Source: Jacaranda mimosifolia (lineage: Eukaryota > Streptophyta > Magnoliopsida > Lamiales > Bignoniaceae). From it: a stretch of DNA of 64,000 nt. The DNA is taken from positions 15,667,001-15,731,000 of the forward strand of contig CM032128.1 in NCBI GenBank assembly GCA_018894105.1, in the 5' to 3' direction. Numbering within the stretch: the first letter of the stretch is position 1; each line of letters opens with the position of its first letter. The position numbers and the translations under genes were made by a program. The notes under the pieces are model-generated. The model saw nothing but the letters and a program-made list of their open reading frames with translations, did not search any database and was not told the DNA's origin. Of the stretch, positions 55,594 through 64,000 are shown in pieces.

Positions 55594-57848
55594 TAAAGGC
55601 AAGTAAGGTAGTAGGATCTAATAATAAAACTTCAAAAGCCTAAATAAACCAATGCTTTAAAAGCAACCAAAGATCTAAACATACGTAGGATTTAGATTTG
55701 GATGGAGAGTTACCTTGATTAGCAAAATCTAAAGGTAGATTTAAGAACTCTTTCTTCAAAATAGATCTGCCGAACAGTAGCGTAGCTAGAAGAGAGCAAC
55801 TTTTGCATAATCCAAAGGTCTCCAAAAAATCCAAAATAATTCCAGTAGATTCTCAACTCTTTGATGAAGCTACTATGAAAATTCTAGACCAAAACTCCTT
55901 CTGGACCTCCTAGAAAAAAATCGCCAAGTGACTAGTCTTGCATGTGGATCTCCAAAGGCTTAGCAAACCATTTATTTTGCCTCTATCAATATGGTCCACA
56001 CACCAATCCAATTTCCTAATACTCATCACTTTTAGCTGGAGAAAGAGAGGAGAGAAAAGAAGGAGATGACTGATTTTAGGTTGGAGAAGAAGAGAGAGGT
56101 GAACTTAAACACATGTGTGAACACTTTGAAAAATGGAAGGAGAAAGTGAGAATCTATTTCTTCACTTAGATTGCAAGTGACCGCCTACCCTCACTTCTAT
56201 ATCTATATATAGAGGGAGGATGGTATGATTCCAAGTTGGCATCACACCTTCCTCAAGATGGGGGCGACCACCAAACTGCTTTTAATGCATGCAAGTTGGC
56301 AAATTCTAATCTAATTTGAATTTGTGTGCATTTGAATTACATATGAAATCTAATTTTAAAGTAATTAAATGCCACACTAAAATGAACCTTTCATTTTGAA
56401 TTATGCCTCCAAAATATATTATTCTCATTAATTAAATTAAACACTTTAATTTATTTAATTAATACTTAACTTAACTCTTAAGTTAATTAGCTTAACTCTT
56501 TAAGCTTAATTTTGTTAACTTAACTCTTTAAGTTAACTTGACCAATTGATGGTCACATGGAACCAAGTAATTAACTTTTTAATTAGTGGTCTAATTTAAC
56601 TTCTTAGATTAGTTGATCAATTTAACAATTAAATTAATCAAGCTAAAATTGACCTCAATTTTCGGTCACCCAAAAATTAGTCTCTATGGAGTGAATTTTC
56701 TAACACGTAGAAAGTTTCTCCATTAGTTAGGAAATGTGATTGACTTTTGGGTGTGACCCGATAGGTTCTACCATTCATTGGACATGGGCTCACAACTCCT
56801 TGTGATTTTAGAATATCATATATTCATTTTAGTTTAAACTCCTTTAAACTAATCAACTCAATTCAATTAATCTTCATTAAACGAAGATTACCCAATCTCC
56901 ACGATCGATGTCTAACCTCAAGCCTATGGAGCCCAACTAATTGGCCAAAATGAATGCTATTGGAGAACTATTATATCTCTACGTATGCTATGCAAATACG
57001 GGCCTTCTGTCTCCTATCTCCCGAAAGAAGCTTCAGGCAAGATATTTGCCGGTTTCCTAATGGCCTGGATACTATGTCTCTATTCCCAATGTTCGATTCC
57101 ACTTTATGACCTTATCTTTGAAAAACTCATTTTCCAAATTGTCATACTACCTTGCCCAAGAATTTCTTAGAATCAATCATTATAGAATACATAGGAGATG
57201 TACTCGCCCTTCACAAAGATGAGAAGTTGGATTCCATCTTGAATCTTCCGAACCTCCATGTCTAAGTAGCTCATGCCCAATTACGACCTGAAGTGCCCGC
57301 TAGGTGACCGGGGATGAGTCAAAGCATAAGGACCCTAAAAACAAGGTTACCATGGATCCTCAGGCCAAAAGGACTAATTATATACACTAGCATAAGTAGG
57401 AAAACTTGCCACTATCGACTTGCTACTTTAGCTATCTAGTGGATCCTCCGGGTGGGCCTTCAATACCTTGTTCCCTAACAAACACCTACTAATATGCATA
57501 TGTATCTGATATGGGATTGCCCTTGGATCGGAGTAATATCCAACTCCTTGGATCTAGGTATTATTAGTGCAAGTCTATCTAAATCTTAGATACCCTGTCT
57601 CTTAAGATCCTATGACTTGGAAGATTTAAGATCACAATCGTATAAGACTTATTCTATGATCACTACCCAGTGTGTGACCAAGTCCCGTAGTCTTGTGTGA
57701 AGTAAGAATTTCAACCAAATGCATGTGAAGCAAATTTAAGCATAAGATGAAAATGGCCATATTATTAATATCATTCAGTTAAGATTATTTCCCAAGTAAA
57801 ATAGTTTACAACGTTCATCTAATTGGCTTGTGGGGTACTATTCCAACA
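55594..57848 (-). repeat. 3' LTR of the minus-strand copia
   Basis: On the minus strand starts 'tgttggaatagtaccc' at 57,848 and runs about 2.25 kb to 55,594, ending '...cttgccttta' (the CA end decayed to TA). It aligns throughout with 37,334-39,552 and 45,289-47,550. Confidence 0.88.
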
Positions 57849-57862
57849 ATCTCCCACTTGCC
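57849..57862 (-). other. polypurine tract
   Basis: The minus strand reads 'ggcaagtgggagat' next to the LTR start. Confidence 0.88.
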
Positions 57863-57982
57863 CTAAAGCCAATTCCCCATCGTCTTAAAACCCATATTCT
57901 CAAAATGTCCTTCAAAGACCTTTTACGATTGGGGTTTAGTCAGTGGATCTGCTATATTCTTTTCTGAGGCAACTCTCTCCAC

Positions 57983-58698
57983 TCAAATATAGCCTCTATC
58001 AATGATCTCCCGAGTCATATAATATTGCCTCAACATGTGCTTGGATTGTTGATGAGATCTTGGCTCTTTAGCTTGCGCTACCACCCCATTATTGTCACAT
58101 AATACAACTATTGGCTCAGCAATGCTAAGCACTATATTCAACTCTTGAATGAAGTTTTTCATCCAAACACCTTCCTTTGTAGTTTTTGAAGTTGCAATAT
58201 ATTCTGCCTCTGTGGTAGAGTCGATTGTGGTGTTTTGTTTGAAACTCTTATAACTAACTGCGCTGTCATTAAGATAAAATATGAATCCAGAAGTGGATTT
58301 CAGGTCATCTACATTGGATTGCAAACTTGAATTCGAAAACCCCTCTAGTTTCAATTCTCTACTGTTGTATACTAAAAACAAGTCCTTAGTCCTTCTCAAG
58401 TATCTAAGGATTGCTTTTACGGCCATCCAGTAACTTTCACTGGGATTGGAATGGAAATGACTCATAACACTAAGAGCGTGTGCAACATCTGGTCTTGTAC
58501 ATTGAACTGCATACATTATGCTCCCAATAGAAGAGGTATAAGGAACATTGAACATCCTTTGTCTATCTTTGTCACTCTTTAGGGCCATAGACTTGTAGAG
58601 ACGAATGCCATCTCCCAAGGGAAGGAATCCTCTCTTGGATTCTTCTATACTAAACCTCTTTAATATCTCGTCAATGTGCGGGGGTTTGGAAAAGCCCT
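57983..58698 (-). pseudogene. copia RT C-terminus and RNase H
   Basis: Open frame 58,618-57,983, and upstream of it in the same frame to about 58,698 ('ILKRFSIEESKRGFLPLGDG'). Blocks: 'SSIGSIMYAVQCTRPDVAHA', 'LRYLRRTKDLFLVY', 'STSGFIFYLNDSAVSYKSFK', 'STTEAEYIATSKTTKEGVWM', 'IVVLCDNNGVVAQAKEPRSH', 'SKHMLRQYYMTREIID'. The catalytic residues of copia RNase H appear present and the frame is open for over 230 codons, the best-kept coding part of this family in the window. It is cut by the copia at 58,702. Confidence 0.9.
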
Positions 58699-58701
58699 AG
58701 C

Positions 58702-60879
58702 TGTTAGAATAGTGCCTGACAAGCAATAGGATTGGCCTTGTAAAAGTTATTTCCTTATAAAACAATCTTGATTGAATGATATTCTTTATATGGTCATCTT
58801 CATCTTATGCTCTCTATTACTTCACTCGTATTTGGATGAAGCCCTTAGATCACTCATGACTATGGGACTTGGTGAATTCATTGGGTGGTGATCATGGAAT
58901 AAGTCTTACAAAGTTGTGATCTTGAAACCTTTCAAGTCATAGGATCTTTTGAGACGGGGCATCTAAGATCAGGATAGACTTGCACTAACGATGCATTAAT
59001 CTAAGAGTTAGATATTGCTCAATTCCATGAGCGAACCATATGAGATATGGGTGTATTTAGTGGGTGCTTGTTAGAGAACAAGGTACTAAAGACCCATCGG
59101 ATAATACACTAGATAGCCGTAGCGGCAAGTCGGTAGTGACAAGTTCCCCCACTTACGCTAGTGTATATAATTAGTCCTTTTACCTGAGGATCCATGGTAA
59201 CCTTATGTCTGGTCCTCATGCTTTGATTTTTCCTTGACCACTTAGTTGGTCTTTTGGGTTGAGGTTGGGTATGAACTACTTCGCATGGAGGTTTGTGAGA
59301 TCTAAGATGAATCTGACTCCTTGTTTTGCGAAGGGCCAGTACATCTCCTATGTGTTCTATAATGATTGATTCTAAGAAATCCTTGGCAAGGTGGTGTGAT
59401 AATTTGGAAAAGGAGTTTTTCAAATATGAGGTCATATAAAGAAATCGAACATTGAGAATAGAGGCATAGTATCGAGGCTATTAGGAAGCCGACAAATATC
59501 TTGCCTTAGGCCTCTTTTGGGAGATAGGAGATGGAATGACCGTATTTACATGGTATGCGTAGAGCTATAATGGTTCTCCAAAAGCATTCATTTTGGCCAA
59601 TAAGTTAGGCTTCATGGGCTTAGGTTGGATATCGACCATGGAGATTGGGTACTCTTCAATTAATGAGATTAATTGAATTGAGTCAATTAGTTAAAAAGTG
59701 TTTTAAACTAAAATGAATATATGATATTCAAAAGTCAGAAGGAGTTGTGAGCCCATGTCCAATGAATGGTAGAACCTATTAGGTCACACACAAAATCCAA
59801 TTGGCTTCCAAAGTTGAGGGAGGAATCTTTCTGAGAGTTAGAAAATTACTCCTAGGTGACCGATTTCGAGGTGCCAAATTGAAGGTCAATTTTTGGCTTG
59901 ATTAATTTAAGTGTTAAATTAATCAACTAGTTTAAGGAGTTAAATTAGATAAATTATTCAGGAGTTGATTATTTGATGCCAAGTGACCATCAATTGGTCA
60001 AGTTAATTTAAAGAGTTAAGTTAACAAAATTGAGCTTGTTGACTTAAGAGTTAAGTCAAAGGTAAATTAATTAAATTAAAGTGTTTAATTTAATTAATGA
60101 GAAGAATTATTTTTGGAGGGAAGATTCAAATGAAGAGTTCATTTGAGTTGGCATTTTAATTAATTTGAAATTAGATTCCAAATTAAATTAAAATGCACAA
60201 GAAATTCAAATGAGATTTGAATTCAAATTTGCCACCTTAGCACCCCACTTGGAAAGTGTGATGCCACCTTGGCATCACACCATCCAACATCTATATATAA
60301 ATATAAAGATGGAGAGTTCAACCACATTAGAAAGTGTGAAGAATTAGATTCATTCACAATTCCCTCTAAAACTCTTTTTTAAACATTACTTCATGTATTG
60401 AGGCTTTATTTTCTCTTCTTCTCTTACCTCAAAAAATCAGCCTTCACCATTGATATTTGACTAATTTTCTCCAGCTAAAGTCGAGTGGAATTTGGATGAT
60501 CAATGGTGTGTGGATCATTACAGTAGAGGCAAAGCATTTGATTTACTAGATTTGGAGATCCATTGGAACACAACAGTAATTTGCCGAATTTTTTTCAAGT
60601 GATCTAGATTGAGTTTTGCTCCAAATGTTTTATAGAGACTTCTTCAAGAAGTTGAGAAGCACTCTAACTGAGGTAAAAGTTGCTGGTTCTCTGTTGTGCT
60701 AGAGTCAATCTGGATTGGTGAAGTGTTCACCTTTGTGACCTTGGAAATTTACTCTTTGAGGTAAATCTCTAGCTAAATCTAAATTGTAAGCATGAATAGT
60801 TCCTTGGTAGGTTTTAAGCACTAGTTAATTTGAGCTTTTGAAGTTTTATAATTGGGTCCTAATGGCTTACTAACCTTCA
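58702..60879 (+). repeat. 5' LTR of the plus-strand copia
   Basis: Starts 'tgttagaatagtgcctgac' and ends '...ctaaccttca', about 2.18 kb. It is the inverse-orientation homologue of 55,594-57,848. The minus-strand ORF at 59,109-59,435 is not a gene. Confidence 0.9.
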
Positions 60880-60881
60880 AA

Positions 60882-60894
60882 TGGTATCAGAGTC
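60882..60894 (+). other. primer binding site
   Basis: 'tggtatcagagtc' two bases after the LTR, tRNA-Met type. Confidence 0.9.
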
Positions 60895-62364
60895 TTTCTC
60901 ATGCTTTAATTTGGATTTTTTGTTTTTGATTGATTAATTTGATGAATTGATCTTATTATCAAATGCTTGATTCATGTGATGGATTGGAGTGTTTGGATGA
61001 TTTAATGTAAGGATCCTTGATTAATGAATTGAAAGCATGCCAATATGTGTTTTAAGTGTTAATTCATCTTATTAGTATTTTATAATTCATAGCTATTAAT
61101 GTTGGATGTTAATTTAGCATTAATTGATGTTATATGTTGATATAGTATGTTAAATCTGATCTTAATGTGTTTTGGTCATTTTTGGATCCAATTTGATTGG
61201 AGTTTAATTAGAGATTCATGAAGAATGTGATTCTTACTTAAACTAGTTTTTTAGAAGTTTGACTGAGCACTTGAATTCCTTCTTTTAAAAGCTGTTTTGA
61301 ACATAAAAATTTAATCTAAAATGTGAGATTACATGTTTAAGAGGTGTCCTAAAATTTTCAGTGCATAAAAGTGGAGTCGAAAACATGTTGAGTGGGTCCT
61401 CAAGCTAAAAATAGCAAGCTACAGCACACCGCCAGGCATTGGCCTGGTAGCGCGTGCACGCCCAGGCCGTGCACCCAGTGTGCACGACAATGAGTGTTTT
61501 GGCTTGGGATGAGTTTTTGACATGATTTTGTGTCTCCTTTGGTGCTTAAAATTGTTTTGTATCACACAAAAGGTGCACAAGTGTTGTGCAAGTGCTTAAT
61601 AAAATGTTTGATAGTTTTTTAAGCTCCTAAAATCTTGTTAAAGTTTATCTCCATGATGTTGCATAAGTGTTATGCATGACCAATTATTCATTAATTTGAT
61701 TAGCTTTTAAATAATGGAATTAATTGTTAATTCTAGATTTATTTGTTGTTCGTTTAATTGTTGAATGGATGGTCATGATCTTTTAATATTGATTTTATTT
61801 ATTTCAATTTATTGAAATAGGTTGTGTTAAATAGGGGCTTGCATACCAATGCTACCATTGTTTGCGTGATGTCTCACGAGTCATGGGTCACACTTATAAT
61901 GGAAAGTTGTGACCATATACTTAGCATATGATACACCTTTGATTTGTGAACGCCCATGCATTGTCATACGAGTCATGGGATGTCGTGATGTCCGTCTTGA
62001 ATCGAAGCTTGATTGGTAGGTCTGACTTAACACTGATTAGTGTGGATGTCTCACGAGTCATGGGTCCATATGAAAAGTGAGGTAAAATATATCAAAAGTT
62101 GCATGAGATGCAATTAGCAAAAGTTTCTTACCTTTCAATTGTTTGTGGATGTCTCATGAGTCATGGATCCACTTACAAGTCCTTAGGATCTTGATTCTTG
62201 CTAGGGGATATGATTTGTCGAATTCTTCTTGGGGGTGAAGGGTTTGATAAAATAGTGGGAGACAAACATGCCTAAAAGACCATAAATATTTTTTAATGTC
62301 ACATTTAATCACGTGCTTATACTCTTTTTTCGCCTCTTATAGATTTTTGAAATCTTCAATCAAA
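60895..62364 (+). other. untranslated leader with four spaced repeats
   Basis: No ORF of note. A motif 'tgtc(t)cacgagtcatgg' occurs four times, at about 61,870, 61,963, 62,048 and 62,151, each time in the same orientation. 'gccaggcattggcctggta' near 61,432 is a short palindromic GC-rich patch. Confidence 0.7.
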
Positions 62365-63190
62365 ATGGCTAAGAATTCACTCACATGTATTTTTCAAACT
62401 AATAAACTCACTGGGCCTAACTTCTAAGATTGGTTGAGAAACCTTAAAATAATTCTAGACTTTGAAAAGAAGACATATGTCCTTGATCAAAGTCACGTGG
62501 ACTTAATTGGTGATGATGCCACTGACCAAGCCTGTAAAATGTTCATGAGATTTATAGATGATGATCTACAAGTTAGATGTATCATGTTGGCATCCATGTC
62601 TAATGAGCTCCAAAAGACTCATCAGCACATAAAACATGCTCAAGAGATCTATGTTGACTTATAAGAGTTGTATGGTGTACAATCAAGACACAAAATGTTT
62701 GCTTTGTCAAAGGAGCTTTTTAGATCAAGGATGAGTGAGGGGTCTAACGTCCATGATCATGGCCTCAAGATGATATGACTCATTGAGAAGCTTGGACAAT
62801 TAGATGTGGTCATGGACAACGACTTCTATGTGGATTTGATCCTACAATCATTGCCATCATCATTTGACCAATCTATTATGAACTTCAACATGTCAAAGCA
62901 AGAAGTTACAATTAACGGGTTGGTGAACATGCTTGTGACTGCGGAGGCAAATATGAGAAAATAGAAGCCTTTTATGCTTGCATCCTCCTCTAAGTTAAAG
63001 GGCCCTAGGGGTCCTAGAAAGGGAGGTAAGCGGAAGAAGAGTTCTTCCTCAAAAGGAAAGCAACCTGAGAAAGGTTTTGGGAGGGTTAAGAAGAAGGCTA
63101 AAATAGAAGCTTGTTTTTTCCATTGTGGCGAGAAGGGATATTGGAAAAGAAACTGTAAAGCTTACCTTGCAACCATTGAGAAGGGTATGT
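62365..63190 (+). pseudogene. copia gag with altered zinc knuckle
   Basis: The ATG at 62,365 (MAKNSLTCIFQTNKLTGPNF) starts a Gag of a widespread copia family: DWLRNLKIILDFEKKTYVLD, 'DDDLQVRCIMLASMSNELQK', 'FYVDLILQSLPSSFDQSIMN', a Lys/Ser/Arg-rich stretch near 63,000-63,080, then the knuckle CFHCGEKGYWKRNC near 63,112, where the zinc-binding His is Tyr. In-frame stops at 62,425, 62,662, 62,776 and 62,962; no frameshift. Confidence 0.88.
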
Positions 63191-63546
63191 ACTTTATTAA
63201 AGTGTACTTGATGACTAATTCTTCCTCATGGGTATTTGATATCGCATATGGTTCCCAACTTTGTAATTTGTTATAGGGGATGGAAAGAAGAAAGAGTCTT
63301 CGTGAAGGGGATATGATCCTTTGCTTAGGAAATGGAGCAAAAGTTGCCGCCACCTTCCAAGGCGTAATCAAGTTGGACTTGGGGAATACTTGCATTGTAC
63401 TTGATCTGATTTATTATGTACCCCATCTTGTTAAGAACATTATTTCAATTCCCGTTCTAGATAATGAAGGATTTGATTTTTCTATATCGTATGCGATGTT
63501 GAAAGTATTTAAAAATGGTTCTTTTTGCACAAGATACATTAATTAA
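63191..63546 (+). pseudogene. copia protease, degenerate
   Basis: 'SSWVFDIAYGSQLC' near 63,221-63,262 is the protease active-site block (family form D-T-G-C-G-S-H), here D-I-A, so inactive. 'YYVPHLVKNIISIPVLDNEG' near 63,412 is the conserved following block. In-frame stops at 63,274 and 63,544. Confidence 0.82.
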
Positions 63547-63549
63547 CGG

Positions 63550-64000
63550 ATGTACATACTTGAATCTCAACCTTCATTAATGCACATTCAATCAAGGAAG
63601 AGAAAGTTAGATAACCAAGAAGATGCCATTCTATGGCATGCAAGACTTGGGCATATTTCTCAAAATAGAATGCACAAGTTAGAAGCTCTTAAAGCACTAA
63701 ATGTTAGTGGTATTGAGGATCTTCCTACTTGTGAATCTTGTTTAAAGGGAAAAATGACCAAGGCCCTTTTTGCAGGACAAACAGAGCGCTCCAAAAGTCT
63801 TTTGGATTTGATCTATACGGATGTTTGTGGACCACTAAGAGTTAGTGGGAGAGTAGGCTATTCCTACTTCATCATCTTCACTGATGATTATAGCTAGTTC
63901 GAATATGTGTATATTATGAAGTGCAAGTCCAAAGCCTTTAAAATGTTCAAAAAGTATATGAATGAAGTGGAAAAACAATTAGGGCTAAGTATTAAAGCTC
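63550..64000 (+). pseudogene. copia integrase, N-terminal part (window edge)
   Basis: Zinc-binding domain 'LWHARLGHISQNRMHKLE' near 63,631 with 'LPTCESCLKGKMTKALF' near 63,721 (HHCC ligands all present). The core begins with 'LLDLIYTDVCGPLRVSGR' near 63,802 (first catalytic Asp kept), then FIIFTDDYS and a stop at 63,895. Continues in frame to base 64,000. Confidence 0.9.

Larger units (their letters stand above)
55594..58701 (-). mobile_element. Ty1/copia element, minus strand, 3' part only
   Basis: A 3' LTR (55,594-57,848), a polypurine tract and the C-terminal part of Pol are present; the element is then cut at 58,701/58,702 by another copia. Its remaining part would lie beyond the window if it survives. 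Same family as the nested element at 37,334. Confidence 0.88.
58702..64000 (+). mobile_element. Ty1/copia retrotransposon, plus strand, runs off the window
   Basis: The 5' LTR (58,702-60,879), tRNA-Met primer site, 1.5-kb leader, gag, protease and integrase are in order on the plus strand. The insertion splits the minus-strand copia; 'ctagc' at 58,697-58,701 would be the left target duplication, with the right copy outside the window. RT, RNase H and the 3' LTR are beyond base 64,000. Confidence 0.92.

Noticed and set aside
61868..62171. CRISPR-like spaced direct repeats
   Set aside because: Only four copies with uneven spacing of 80-105 bases, imperfect, inside a copia leader in a plant genome; not a CRISPR array.

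Overview
The window is AT-rich plant nuclear DNA, most likely from a eudicot. It contains one recognisable host gene, a three-exon strigolactone-signalling repressor of the SMXL6/7/8 (D53-like) group at 29,130-33,637 on the minus strand. Nearly everything else is mobile or viral DNA in decay: LTR retrotransposons, small inverted-repeat elements and an integrated pararetrovirus. No tRNA, rRNA, CRISPR array or prokaryote-style operon was seen.

Layout from left to right. 1-9,886: a degenerate Ty3/gypsy chromovirus (Tekay/Del type), plus strand, with its 5' LTR cut by the window edge. 9,887-11,170: relic of a second Ty3/gypsy lineage (TAT/Retand type), minus strand. 11,171-14,606: LTR scraps, an inverted-repeat element containing a G14 run, and AT-rich DNA. 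14,617-23,610: a Mutator-like inverted-repeat element with a perfect 10-bp target duplication. Inside it lies a complete but circularly permuted, terminally redundant endogenous caulimovirid genome (14,831-23,010; unit about 7.6 kb). On the minus strand the viral order is RT/RNase H tail, an unclassified downstream ORF, promoter and leader, tRNA-Met primer site, movement protein, coat protein, protease, RT. 23,621-29,129: intergenic DNA with a possible gypsy LTR fragment, a 124-bp tandem duplication and a hAT-type MITE with an 8-bp target duplication. 29,130-33,637: the SMXL gene, with a short tandem repeat upstream.

35,757-50,395 is an old Ty1/copia element on the plus strand, split by a younger copia element on the minus strand (37,334-47,550) that carries a perfect 5-bp target duplication. 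50,396-55,593: a plus-strand TAT-type gypsy relic with a CACTA-like patch. 55,594-58,701: the 3' part of another copia of the same family as the nested one, on the minus strand. A fourth copia (plus strand, 58,702 to the window end) interrupts it, giving two 2.2-kb LTRs in inverted orientation.

The points of most interest are the pararetrovirus held inside a DNA-transposon-like element, its unclassified ORF downstream of RNase H, and an SMXL repressor whose usual RGKT degron motif is replaced. Several transposon and viral reading frames have in-frame stops without frameshifts, which suggests decay mainly by base substitution. All calls come from reading the sequence; no searches were run.
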